Below, one piece after another: positions 43,192 to 51,469 of a DNA stretch of 64,000 nt. The notes under the pieces were generated by a model. It was not told the origin of the DNA and ran no database searches. It saw nothing but the letters and a program-made list of their open reading frames with translations. Source of the DNA: Burkholderia sp. Bp8963 (GTDB lineage Bacteria; Pseudomonadota; Gammaproteobacteria; Burkholderiales; Burkholderiaceae). The stretch spans positions 62,001 to 126,000 of the forward strand of contig NZ_QTQP01000013.1 of assembly GCF_003854275.1 (NCBI RefSeq), written 5' to 3'. Each line of letters opens with the position of its first letter. The first letter of the stretch is position 1. The position numbers were made by a program, and so were the translations under genes.

Positions 43192-44210
43192 CGCGACGCT
43201 TCCGGCTCGGCATGCTGACGCGCGTCTATGCGCCGGACGCGTCGCCACACGTGCTGCACGACACGCTCGCGCTGATCGAGGCCGCCGAAGCGCTCGGCTT
43301 CGACAGCGCGTGGGTGGCCCAGCATCATTTCGGCCGCGAAACCGGCCGGCTGGCATCGCCGCTCGTGCTGCTCGCGGCCGCCGCGCGCCGCACGCGCCGC
43401 ATCGCGCTCGGCACCGGCGTGATCGTGCTGCCGCTCGAATCGCCGCTGCGCGTTGCCGAGGACGCCGCCGTGCTCGACGCGCTGTCGGGCGGCCGCCTGC
43501 AGCTAGGCGTCGGCGCCGGCTTCGAGCCGGACGTGTTCCGCGCGTTCGGCCGCGACTTCGATGCGCGCGCGGCGCTGCAGGCCGACGGGCTTGCCACGCT
43601 ACGCCGTGCGCTCGACGGCGCGCCGCTCGGCGCGGCCGGCCTGACGCTGCAGCCGCCCGCGCCAGCGCTCGCGGCGCGCCTCTGGCAGGCGACCGGCGAC
43701 GCCGAAGCGGTCGCCCGCAACGGTCACGGGCTGATCGTCGCGCGCACGCGTCCCGAAGCAGACGGCGAAGCCGCGCTGATCGCGCGCTTTCGCGGCGCGT
43801 GGCGGCAACCGAAGGCACCGCGCGTTGCACTCGTGCGCGCGGTCGTGCCGGGCGCGGACACGGCGAGCGTCGACGCTGTGCTCGGCCCCGACATCGTGCG
43901 CTACGCGGCGCAGCTCGCGCGGGCCACCGGTGCGCCGGCGCCCGATCTGGCCGGCGTCGCCGGCTTACTCGACCGGTTCGGCGTGCTGCGGGGCACCCCC
44001 GGTGACATCGTGGCCGCGCTGCGCGCCGATCCCGCGCTGGCCGGCGCGACCGAGCTCGTCGTGCAGGTGCAGACGGCGAGCACGCCGCATCGCGACGCGT
44101 TGAGGCGGCTCGAGGACATCGCCCGCCACGTCGGGCCCGAGCTCGGCTGGACGCCGGCCGGCTCGCCTCCCGAATCTGTTCCGCCCACTTCCGCTCCGCT
44201 TTCGACATGA
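43188..44210 (+). CDS. Luciferase-like flavin monooxygenase (second in series)
   Basis: This is a 340-residue LLM protein: RFRLGMLTRVYAPDASPHV, EALGFDSAWVAQHHFGRETG, IALGTGVIVLPLESPLRVAE and DALSGGRLQLGVGAGFEPD. The pattern is the bacterial luciferase-like group with the Q-H-H-F catalytic-pocket motif. It overlaps the previous gene by 4 nt (ATGA) and the next by 4 nt. It is most similar to the following gene at 44207, suggesting an old tandem duplication. The substrate is unknown. Confidence 0.9.
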   Translation: MTRRFRLGMLTRVYAPDASPHVLHDTLALIEAAEALGFDSAWVAQHHFGRETGRLASPLVLLAAAARRTRRIALGTGVIVLPLESPLRVAEDAAVLDALSGGRLQLGVGAGFEPDVFRAFGRDFDARAALQADGLATLRRALDGAPLGAAGLTLQPPAPALAARLWQATGDAEAVARNGHGLIVARTRPEADGEAALIARFRGAWRQPKAPRVALVRAVVPGADTASVDAVLGPDIVRYAAQLARATGAPAPDLAGVAGLLDRFGVLRGTPGDIVAALRADPALAGATELVVQVQTASTPHRDALRRLEDIARHVGPELGWTPAGSPPESVPPTSAPLST

Positions 44211-45268
44211 CCCTTTCGCCCTCTCCCGCACCGGCCGCGCGCCGGCCCTTCAAGCTCGGCTTTCTCACCCACGTGCACGGCACCGGCGACGCGCGCCGCG
44301 TGTATGCCGATCTCGAGACGCTGTTCGTCGCGGCCGAGCAGCTCGGCTACGACGGCGGCTTCGTCGCGCAGCATCACTTCCGCGCCGAGTACGGCCGACT
44401 GCCGTCGCCGCTCGTGCTGCTGGCCGCCATCGCGCAACGCACGCACCGCATCGAGCTCGGCACGGGCATCGTCACGCTGTCGCTCGAAGACCCGCTGCGG
44501 CTTGCCGAGGACGCCGCGGTGCTCGACGCGCTGTCCGGTGGCCGCCTGCAGCTCGGGCTCGGCAGCGGCGGCGCGAATCTCGACGCGTTCGCCGCTTTCG
44601 GGCTCGACGTCGATACGCGCCAGGCGCGCTTCGCGGCGGCGCTCGAGCGGTTGCAGGAGGCGCTGTCGGGCCGCCCCGTCGCCGACAGCGCCGCCGACGC
44701 ACCACCGCTCGTGCTGCAGCCGCCGGCGCCCGGCCTGCGCGAACGCCTGTGGCATTCGCACGCGTCGGCCGACGGCGCACGCTTCGCCGCCCGGCACGGC
44801 AACGGCTTGCTGCTCGGCACCGCGGTGCACGATCCGCGCACCGTGCAGCGCCCGCTCGCCGACGCCTACCTCGACGCGTGGCGCGAACGCACCGTCTCGG
44901 ACGCGCACGCGGCGGTGCCCCGCATCGGCGTCGTGCGCGCGGTGTTTCCGGCGCTCGACCGGCGCACCGCGCTCGCCGAACTGGCGCCCGACGTCGTGCG
45001 GCACATCCCGTGGCTCGCGGCGACCGGCCATCCGGACGTGACGTCGCCCGACGAGATCGTGCGGCTGCTGAACGTCCACCTCGGCCACCCTGACGACGTG
45101 ATCGAGAGCCTGCACGGCGACCCGGCGCTACTGCCGTTCGCCGACTACTTCCTTCCCGTCGTGCATGCCGAAAGCTCGTCGCTCGACGACGCGCTGCGCC
45201 GCCTGCGCACGATCGCGGAAACGATTGCGCCTGCGCTCGGCTGGCAGCCGGCCCGCGCCGCCGCATGA
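44207..45268 (+). CDS. Luciferase-like flavin monooxygenase (third in series)
   Basis: This is a 353-residue LLM protein paralogous to the gene before it: FKLGFLTHVHGTGDARRVYA, LGYDGGFVAQHHFRAEYGRL, IELGTGIVTLSLEDPLRLAE and DALSGGRLQLGLGSGGANLD. The shared Q-H-H-F and E-D-A-A-V-L-D-A-L-S-G-G-R-L-Q-L-G blocks support a duplication followed by divergence, most marked in the C-terminal third. The start and stop overlap both neighbours by 4 nt, so all five monooxygenases are likely translated as a coupled set. Confidence 0.9.
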   Translation: MTLSPSPAPAARRPFKLGFLTHVHGTGDARRVYADLETLFVAAEQLGYDGGFVAQHHFRAEYGRLPSPLVLLAAIAQRTHRIELGTGIVTLSLEDPLRLAEDAAVLDALSGGRLQLGLGSGGANLDAFAAFGLDVDTRQARFAAALERLQEALSGRPVADSAADAPPLVLQPPAPGLRERLWHSHASADGARFAARHGNGLLLGTAVHDPRTVQRPLADAYLDAWRERTVSDAHAAVPRIGVVRAVFPALDRRTALAELAPDVVRHIPWLAATGHPDVTSPDEIVRLLNVHLGHPDDVIESLHGDPALLPFADYFLPVVHAESSSLDDALRRLRTIAETIAPALGWQPARAAA

Positions 45269-45993
45269 GCGCGCCGCGTCTGCTGCTGCGCCTCCTCACG
45301 CGCTGCGACGACGCGCGGCCCGATCCCGCTGCCGACTGGATCGCGATCGCCGAGGCCGGGATCGCGGCCGGCTGCGATGCCGTGCTGCTCCCCGCTGATA
45401 CTGCCGGTCCGGACCCGTGGATGGCCGCCGCAGCGCTCGTCGACGCGCTGCCGGACCTGCGGGTGGTGGTGTCGCTTCAGGCGGGCGCGATGCTGCCCGT
45501 CGCGGCCGCGCATCTCGCGCAAAGCCTGCAGTCATTGAGCCGCGGCCGCGCACTGCTCGCGTGCGAGGCCGATGCACGCGGCGTCGATGCAAGCGGTCAG
45601 CACGCGCACCTGAACCGCGACCAGCGGCTCGCGCGCAGCGCCGAATTCCTGTCGATCCTCGCCGCGCTGTGGGCCACGCGCACGCCGCTGCGGCATCGCG
45701 GCACCTACTTTCGCGTCGACCATGCGCAATTGCCGGATCTCACGCTGCAGCGGCCGCCCGTCTACTGGTGCGTCGGCGACCGGCGCGAGCTCGCGTGGGT
45801 GGCGCCGTTCTGCGACGGCGCGATCGTGCGCGCGAGCGCGTCCCGCGCGGCGACCGCCGCCGTCGAGTGCGCCTACCGCGCGCGCGGCCTCGCGCCGCCG
45901 CCGGCCCGCACGCTGTTCACGCGCATCGCCGAATTCGACGATGCGTGCGGCGCGGCGGCGCGCCGCGCGGCCCACCGCCGGAGTGAAGCATGA
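45265..45993 (+). CDS. Short luciferase-like protein (fourth in series)
   Basis: The 242-residue product keeps the LLM barrel outline (WIAIAEAGIAAGCDAVLLPA, LVDALPDLRVVVSLQAGAML, SLSRGRALLACEADARG, RSAEFLSILAALWATRTPLR, HRGTYFRVDHA). It is about 100 residues shorter than its neighbours, lacking most of the C-terminal barrel strands and helices. Catalytic activity is doubtful. It may be a decayed copy or a non-catalytic partner subunit, as LuxB is to LuxA. It retains perfect 4-nt overlaps with both flanking genes, which suggests it is still selected. Confidence 0.8.
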   Translation: MSAPRLLLRLLTRCDDARPDPAADWIAIAEAGIAAGCDAVLLPADTAGPDPWMAAAALVDALPDLRVVVSLQAGAMLPVAAAHLAQSLQSLSRGRALLACEADARGVDASGQHAHLNRDQRLARSAEFLSILAALWATRTPLRHRGTYFRVDHAQLPDLTLQRPPVYWCVGDRRELAWVAPFCDGAIVRASASRAATAAVECAYRARGLAPPPARTLFTRIAEFDDACGAAARRAAHRRSEA

Positions 45994-47099
45994 GTGTCGA
46001 TTTTGCGTGGTTCCTGCCGACCAACGGCGACGGCCCGCATCTCGCGAACAGCGGACTGCCTCGGCCGCCGACGTTCATGCGGGACTACCGGCCGGCCACG
46101 CCCGAGTACCTGCGCAGCGTTGCCGCCGCGGCCGAGGCGGCCGGCTTCGGCAGCCTGCTGCTGCCGATGGCCGCGGGCTTCGAAGATCCGTGGCTCGTCG
46201 GCGCGCAGCTCGCGCGCGCGACGCGGCGCATCGCGTTCATCGTCACGTTTCGTCCAGGGCTCGAGCAACCGGAACAGATCGCGCACAAGGCGGCGACGCT
46301 GCAGCGCATGTGCGGCGGCCGCCTGCGCCTGTTCGCGGTGAACGGATCGAGCGCCTACGAGCAGCGCGCGCTCGGCGATTTCCTCGACCACGACCGGCGC
46401 TACCAGCGTTCGTCCGAATGCCTGCGGGTGCTGCGCCGGCTGTGGCAGGGCGCCGGCCATTCGGTCGCCGGGCGCTACTACATGCTGAATCCCGCGCATG
46501 CCGGCGTGCCGCTCGCGGATCCGCCCACGCTGTATCTCGGCGGCGCGTCGACGCTCGCCGAGCAGGTGGCCGCGAGCCAGGCCGACACGTACCTGCTGTG
46601 GGGCGAGCCGCCCGACGTCGTGCGCGAACGTGTCGCGCGGCTGCGCGCGCTGGCCGCGATGTACGGCCGCCGGATGCGGTTCGGGCTGCGCGTGCACGTG
46701 ATCGCGCGCGCGACGGAACGCGCCGCGTGGGCGCGCGCCGACGAGCTGCTGAGCGGGATTTCCGACCAGACCTATGTCGACGCGCAGCGCCAGCTCGCCG
46801 CATACGAGTCGGTCGGCCAGCGGCGCCAGACCGCGCTGAGCCGCGGCGCGTTGCGCTCGCTGCGCGAACTCGAGGTGTACCCGAACCTGTGGGCCGGCGT
46901 CGGGCTGATTCGCGGCGGCGCGGGCACCGCGCTTGTCGGCAGCTACGATCAGGTTGCTGCACGCATCCACGAGTACCGGATGCTCGGCATCGGGGAATTC
47001 CTGCTGTCGTCGTATCCGAACCTCGAGGAAGCGACCCGCGTGGGCACGCACGTGCTGCCGCGCGTGCGCGCGCTGCTCGCGCGCGCGAGCTTGCTGTGA
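45990..47099 (+). CDS. SsuD-like alkanesulfonate monooxygenase (fifth in series)
   Basis: This 369-residue LLM enzyme is of the alkanesulfonate monooxygenase group: FAWFLPTNGDGPHL, FRPGLEQPEQIAHKAATLQR, RLRLFAVNGSSAYEQRALGD, DHDRRYQRSSECLRVLRRLW, GASTLAEQVAASQADTYLLW and the C-terminal GTALVGSYDQVAARIHEYRM. SsuD releases sulfite from alkanesulfonates with FMNH2 and oxygen; the arginine-rich sulfonate pocket is plausible here but not proven. It is the last gene of the operon, with the activator gene convergent 109 bp downstream. Confidence 0.92.
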   Translation: MSVDFAWFLPTNGDGPHLANSGLPRPPTFMRDYRPATPEYLRSVAAAAEAAGFGSLLLPMAAGFEDPWLVGAQLARATRRIAFIVTFRPGLEQPEQIAHKAATLQRMCGGRLRLFAVNGSSAYEQRALGDFLDHDRRYQRSSECLRVLRRLWQGAGHSVAGRYYMLNPAHAGVPLADPPTLYLGGASTLAEQVAASQADTYLLWGEPPDVVRERVARLRALAAMYGRRMRFGLRVHVIARATERAAWARADELLSGISDQTYVDAQRQLAAYESVGQRRQTALSRGALRSLRELEVYPNLWAGVGLIRGGAGTALVGSYDQVAARIHEYRMLGIGEFLLSSYPNLEEATRVGTHVLPRVRALLARASLL

Positions 47100-47126
47100 C
47101 GGGCCGCTGACGGCGCCCCCGGTCAC
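47096..47126 (+). terminator. Possible terminator hairpin after monooxygenase operon
   Basis: GTGAC...GTCAC arms with inner GG/CC pairing enclose the stop codon region between two convergent transcription units. The stem has a mismatch and there is no T-tract, so it is weak. Just beyond (47147-47193) lie short direct repeats of CCTTGC and GAGCCGTG. Confidence 0.3.
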
Positions 47127-47208
47127 GGGTCGTGCCCTGCTGCGCTGAGCCTTGCGTTGCCTTGCCTTGCCGTGTCGAGCCGTGCTGAGCCGTGCCCGCG
47201 CCGCGCGA

Positions 47209-48297
47209 TCAGTCGTCGAACGCCGATTCCGGACGCGGCTCGCTGAGCAGCCCGTGGCGCGCGAGCAGCGTGCGCATCGTGTTGCGCGTGACGCCGAGCA
47301 GCGCGGCCGTGCGCACCTGGCTGAACCGGCAATGCTCGAATGCCTCGCAGACGACCAGCGCCTCGATGTCGCGCAGCAGGCTTTCGCCGGGCGCGCGGAA
47401 CAGGCGGCGCACGCCCGCGCGGATGTCGTCCTGCGGCAGCGACGTCGCGGCGTCGTCGGTCCGCACGTAGCCCGCGAGCGCTTCGGAAAACTTCAGGTGC
47501 TCGGGCCGGATCAGGTTGCCGTTCGACACGAGCAGCGCGAGATGCATCACGTTTTCCAGCTCGCGGATATTGCCGGGCCACGGATACGCGTGCAACGCCT
47601 GCACGGCGCCCTCGGACAGCATCGGTTGCGCGCGCTTGAGCTGCGCGCAGTAGCGCGCACGGAAATGCTCGGCGAGCGGCAGGATGTCCTGCGGCCGCTC
47701 GCGCAGCGGCGCCAGCCGCACGCGCGCGAGATTGATCCGGTAGAACAGGTCCATGCGGAAGTTGCCGGCCATCACGGCCTGTTCGAGATCGACGTTGGTC
47801 GCCGCGACCACCCGCACGTCGACCGGCCGCGCGCGCGTCGCGCCGACGCGCGTGACCTCGCCCTCCTGCAGCACGCGCAGCAGCTTCGCCTGCAGCGGCG
47901 GCGCGAGATCGCCGATCTCGTCGAGAAAGATCGTGCCTTCGTGCGCTTCCTCGAAGTAGCCGACGCGGCGGCCCTGCGCGCCTGTGAACGCGCCGGCCTC
48001 GTGGCCGAACAGCTCGCTCTCGGCAAGCTGCTGGCTGATCGCGCCGCAGTTGACTGCGATGAACGCGCCCTTGCGGCCGCTGACGTGATGGATGTGCCGC
48101 GCGACCAGTTCCTTGCCGGTGCCCGTCTCGCCGAGGATCAGCACCGGCGCGGCGCTCGGCCCGATCTGCTCGACGAAGCGCAGCACGGCGCGCGACACGG
48201 GATCCGCGAATACGAGCGCCTTCGCACGCACCGACAGCGGGCGGTGCTCGCTCTCTGGCAGCGAAATGAGCGGGGGGGAGTCTGTGCGGTTGTCCAT
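47209..48297 (-). CDS. SfnR-like sigma-54-dependent transcriptional activator
   Basis: This 362-residue enhancer-binding protein lacks any N-terminal receiver or sensory domain. It begins almost directly with the AAA+ domain: Walker [19 protein letters not shown] (about 54-71), the sigma-54 contact loop GAFTGA (102-107), Walker [10 protein letters not shown] (122-130), and [16 protein letters not shown]. The C-terminal Fis-type helix-turn-helix is [20 protein letters not shown]. The SfnR group of sulfur-source regulators has exactly this truncated layout and is controlled by its own level. The divergent sigma-54 promoters at 39 kb, 8-9 kb away across the same cluster, are its probable targets. 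Confidence 0.9.
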   Translation of the reverse strand: MDNRTDSPPLISLPESEHRPLSVRAKALVFADPVSRAVLRFVEQIGPSAAPVLILGETGTGKELVARHIHHVSGRKGAFIAVNCGAISQQLAESELFGHEAGAFTGAQGRRVGYFEEAHEGTIFLDEIGDLAPPLQAKLLRVLQEGEVTRVGATRARPVDVRVVAATNVDLEQAVMAGNFRMDLFYRINLARVRLAPLRERPQDILPLAEHFRARYCAQLKRAQPMLSEGAVQALHAYPWPGNIRELENVMHLALLVSNGNLIRPEHLKFSEALAGYVRTDDAATSLPQDDIRAGVRRLFRAPGESLLRDIEALVVCEAFEHCRFSQVRTAALLGVTRNTMRTLLARHGLLSEPRPESAFDD

Positions 48298-48458
48298 GAT
48301 CCGTGCCGAGGCGGACCGGTTATCGAGGTGGGCGTCCGCCTGAGGGTTTGATCTTAATCAACCTGGACCGAACGCAAAATGCCGATTGCTGCAATGCATC
48401 ACCCCCGCACGCTGATAACGAATTCAGCTTGCGTCGAGTCGAATGGGAACGTGGCCGA

Positions 48459-49409
48459 TTACGCCGCCCCGGACAAGTCACGCAACCGCGCCAACGCGAG
48501 GTCGATCCATTGCCGCACGAAATCGGCCAGCATCGCGCGATTTTCACCAACGCGCGATTCGGCGCATCCGGCCATGTCCGCGAGCAACGCGACTGCCTGC
48601 GACAGGCGCTTTGCGTCGTCGAGATGCCCGGCGCCGAAATGCTGGATCTCGAGCACGGGCAACAGCACTTCCCGGTCGTCGCTCGTCAGCGTCGGGTAGA
48701 ACGCCTGCAGCACGATGTCGCGATTCAGCCGCGTCGCCTCGCGCGTGGCGTCCCTGTCCAGGCTGACATTGCTCGCATGCCGCCGATGCCGGGCAAGATC
48801 GCGGTCCAGATTTGCAAAACCCGCGCCCGCCAGCATTGCATCGACCCAGAACCGATGATCGCGCGACGACCGCAAATGCGGCAGCCACCAGATATTGCGT
48901 TCGACGAACCACGTCTTGCGCCACATCGTCGTCGACGTGATGAAATGCCCGCCGCCTTCGAGCAACGCGGTCTTGATATCCGCGTCGGACTGCAACGCGC
49001 GCGATCGCCCCAGTTCCGCAGACGATGCGTGTTCGAAGATCACCGCCTGCCCGCCGCACACGGTCACCCATGGATTGCAGTCGAGCACGTCGACCTGGCG
49101 GGAGAGCCGGTCCGGCAGCGCGATATCGTCCGCGTCCAGGCGGGCGACGTATTCGCCACGCGCAGCGACGATCGCCAGATTGGTGGCGATCGCTTCCCCG
49201 GCGTTATCGCTGAGCGTGATCGTGCGCACCTGCGGATGGGCAGCGTAGTGCGCAAGCGCGCTCGCCGTTGCGTCAGTCGATCCGTCGTTGACGACGATCA
49301 CCTCGAACGCGCTGAACGTCTGCGCGAGGATCGATTCGATCGCTTCCTCGACGAACGACGCGGCGTTGAACGCCGGGATCACGACGGACACGCGTGGAAC
49401 CCTGTTCAT
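48459..49409 (-). CDS. Family 2 glycosyltransferase
   Basis: This 316-residue GT-A fold enzyme opens with PRVSVVIPAFNAASFVEEAI, then VIVVNDGSTDATASALAHYA, and the nucleotide-sugar/metal motif ARLDADDIALPDRLS (DxD-like). A later HFITSTTMWRKTWF...RSSRDHRFWVDAML region fits the acceptor side with its putative catalytic Asp. No membrane helices are seen. It probably adds a sugar to a surface polysaccharide or glycan; the polysaccharide pyruvyltransferase gene at 58 kb may be functionally related. Frame extension far upstream to 50798 lies inside other genes and is rejected. Confidence 0.9.
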   Translation of the reverse strand: MNRVPRVSVVIPAFNAASFVEEAIESILAQTFSAFEVIVVNDGSTDATASALAHYAAHPQVRTITLSDNAGEAIATNLAIVAARGEYVARLDADDIALPDRLSRQVDVLDCNPWVTVCGGQAVIFEHASSAELGRSRALQSDADIKTALLEGGGHFITSTTMWRKTWFVERNIWWLPHLRSSRDHRFWVDAMLAGAGFANLDRDLARHRRHASNVSLDRDATREATRLNRDIVLQAFYPTLTSDDREVLLPVLEIQHFGAGHLDDAKRLSQAVALLADMAGCAESRVGENRAMLADFVRQWIDLALARLRDLSGAA

Positions 49410-49919
49410 GGTGCTGCCGCTCCGCTTTGAATTGACGACCGGGCACGATTCCAGTCGCGTCCGGATTGCCGGGCAAGCCCGCCTTCTAGTGGAAATACGC
49501 GCGTCCCGATCCGATGACCGTCGCGGAAAGCGGCGGCCTGAAATTGTCGTCGGGGCCGTTGGTTGCTTCGTTGAGTTTCCGATAGTCGACCGGACTTTCC
49601 GCCTTTGCCGCTCGTTCGCTATCGCGCGGAATGGCTCGAAATCCAACGTAGTGTATGCGGCACTGCGTTGCGCCAGCAAGTGCACAAGCCTGTGTCCGTT
49701 GTCGTTTACGACCGTGTTCGGGACGCATGAGTGATGGTCGATTCCGGGCATATCTCTACACTCACCTTGCACATTGCGCCCCGTGCCGAGCGACCGCCAT
49801 GCACGCTTCGACACGGCGGCGCCCCAGAGACCCCCAGCCCCCACCGCCGATCCGCATGCGGCCGATCGCCTGCGTGTTCCATCCGGCGGATTGGCCGTGC
49901 CATACCAGGAGTGTGTCCA
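49410..49919. other. Intergenic stretch between glycosyltransferase and transporter
   Basis: About 510 bp between divergent genes, enough for two promoters and long leaders. Apparent frames here (for example 49655-50410) run antisense to or out of phase with the transporter and lack ribosome-binding sites. No gene is supported. Confidence 0.5.
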
Positions 49920-51386
49920 TTGAGCTCTTCGCGAAAACGCAACCCACAATCTTCGCGCACGTCCGTTGCGCTGAGCGACATTACGATCGTCGACAACGCA
50001 GTGCTCAAGCGTGCGGTCGGCGCAATGGCATTCGGCAACGCGATGGAATGGTTCGACTTCGGCGTCTACAGCTACATCGCCGTCACGCTCGGCAAGGTGT
50101 TCTTCCCGTCCAGCAGCCCGTCCGCGCAGTTGCTCGCGACCTTCGGCACGTTCGCGGCCGCGTTCCTCGTGCGCCCGCTCGGCGGCATGGTATTTGGCCC
50201 GCTCGGCGACCGGATCGGCCGGCAGCGCGTGCTTGCGATGACGATGATCATGATGGCCGTCGGCACGTTCGCGATCGGCCTGATCCCGAGCTATGCGTCG
50301 ATCGGCATCATGGCGCCCGTGCTGCTGCTCGTCGCCCGCCTCGTGCAGGGTTTCTCGACGGGTGGCGAATACGGCGGCGCCGCGACCTTCATCGCCGAAT
50401 TCTCGCCTGACAAGCGCCGCGGCTTCATGGGCAGCTTCCTCGAGTTCGGCACGCTGACCGGCTACATTCTCGGCGCGGGCACGGTCGCGACACTGACCGC
50501 GATGCTGTCGCAGGACGCGCTGCTGTCGTGGGGCTGGCGCGTGCCGTTTTTCATCGCCGGTCCGCTCGGCCTCGTGGGCCTCTACGTGCGGATGAAACTC
50601 GAGGAAACACCTGCTTTCAAGAAGGAAGCGGAAGCGCGCGAGGCGAACGAAAACGCGCGGCCGAAGCAAGGATTTCCGGAACTGCTTGCCGAGCAATGGA
50701 AGCCGCTGCTGCAATGCGTCGGCCTCGTGCTGATCTTCAACGTGACCGACTACATGGCCCTGTCGTATCTGCCGAGCTTTCTGTCGGCGACACTGCACGT
50801 CGACGAATCACATGGCCTCTTTCTCGTGCTGATCGTGATGATGCTGATGATGCCGATGACGCTTTACGCCGGGCATCTGTCCGACCAGGTCGGACGCAAA
50901 CCGGTGATGCTCGCCGGATGCGTCGGACTCCTCATGCTGTCGATTCCGGCCCTGCTGTTGATCCGCACCGGCGCGACGTTGCCGATGCTCGGCGGCATGC
51001 TGATTTTCGGCACGTTGCTGTCGACGTTTACCGGCGTGATGCCGTCGTCGCTGCCGGCGCTGTTTCCGACGCGAATCCGCTACGGCGCGCTCGCGATCGG
51101 CTTCAACGTGTCGGTATCGCTGTTCGGCGGCACGACGCCGCTCGTGACCGCGTGGCTCGTCGACGTGACGGGCAACCTGATGATGCCCGCCTACTATCTG
51201 ATGGGTGCGTCGGTCATCGGTATCGTATCGGTGCTCGCGCTGCGCGAGACGGCCGGCAAGCCGTTGCCCGGTTCCGGGCCGTGCGTGTCGAGTCGCATGG
51301 AAGCGCTCAGCCTCGTCGACAAGGTGCCGGCCCGAAGCCACTCGCGGAAGAAGGCGCGCCCGGTCGTGGTAAAGGAACACGTCTGA
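49920..51386 (+). CDS. MHS-family MFS symporter (ProP/KgtP-like)
   Basis: This 488-residue proton symporter has twelve membrane helices. Metabolite:H+ symporter hallmarks are GNAMEWFDFGVYSYIAVTLG near the N-terminus, the loop 2-3 motif GPLGDRIGRQRVL, VQGFSTGGEYGGAATFIAEF and the mid-protein repeat HLSDQVGRKPVML. The start is a TTG at 49920: AGGAG lies 8 nt upstream, and the protein then begins (M)SSSRKRNPQSS, as expected for this group. The frame is open back to 49731, but those codons have no start signal. Transport of an osmolyte or an organic acid is likely. The SNF2-like cassette converges on its 3' end. Confidence 0.9.
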   Translation: MSSSRKRNPQSSRTSVALSDITIVDNAVLKRAVGAMAFGNAMEWFDFGVYSYIAVTLGKVFFPSSSPSAQLLATFGTFAAAFLVRPLGGMVFGPLGDRIGRQRVLAMTMIMMAVGTFAIGLIPSYASIGIMAPVLLLVARLVQGFSTGGEYGGAATFIAEFSPDKRRGFMGSFLEFGTLTGYILGAGTVATLTAMLSQDALLSWGWRVPFFIAGPLGLVGLYVRMKLEETPAFKKEAEAREANENARPKQGFPELLAEQWKPLLQCVGLVLIFNVTDYMALSYLPSFLSATLHVDESHGLFLVLIVMMLMMPMTLYAGHLSDQVGRKPVMLAGCVGLLMLSIPALLLIRTGATLPMLGGMLIFGTLLSTFTGVMPSSLPALFPTRIRYGALAIGFNVSVSLFGGTTPLVTAWLVDVTGNLMMPAYYLMGASVIGIVSVLALRETAGKPLPGSGPCVSSRMEALSLVDKVPARSHSRKKARPVVVKEHV

Positions 51387-51469
51387 TTTGGGTTTCAGCC
51401 TGAACCTTGCAGGTACGAGGGTCTCCGTTTTACGTGGCGCATGATCGCGGTCTGAAGCTCATCGATCAG

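Noticed and set aside
47147-47193. Short direct repeats (CCTTGC, GAGCCGTG) between convergent genes
   Set aside because: Too short and irregular to call a CRISPR or a mobile element; no spacer structure.
48459-50798. 779-codon frame containing the glycosyltransferase
   Set aside because: Only the part from 49409 down matches a glycosyltransferase; the rest is antisense to the MHS transporter.
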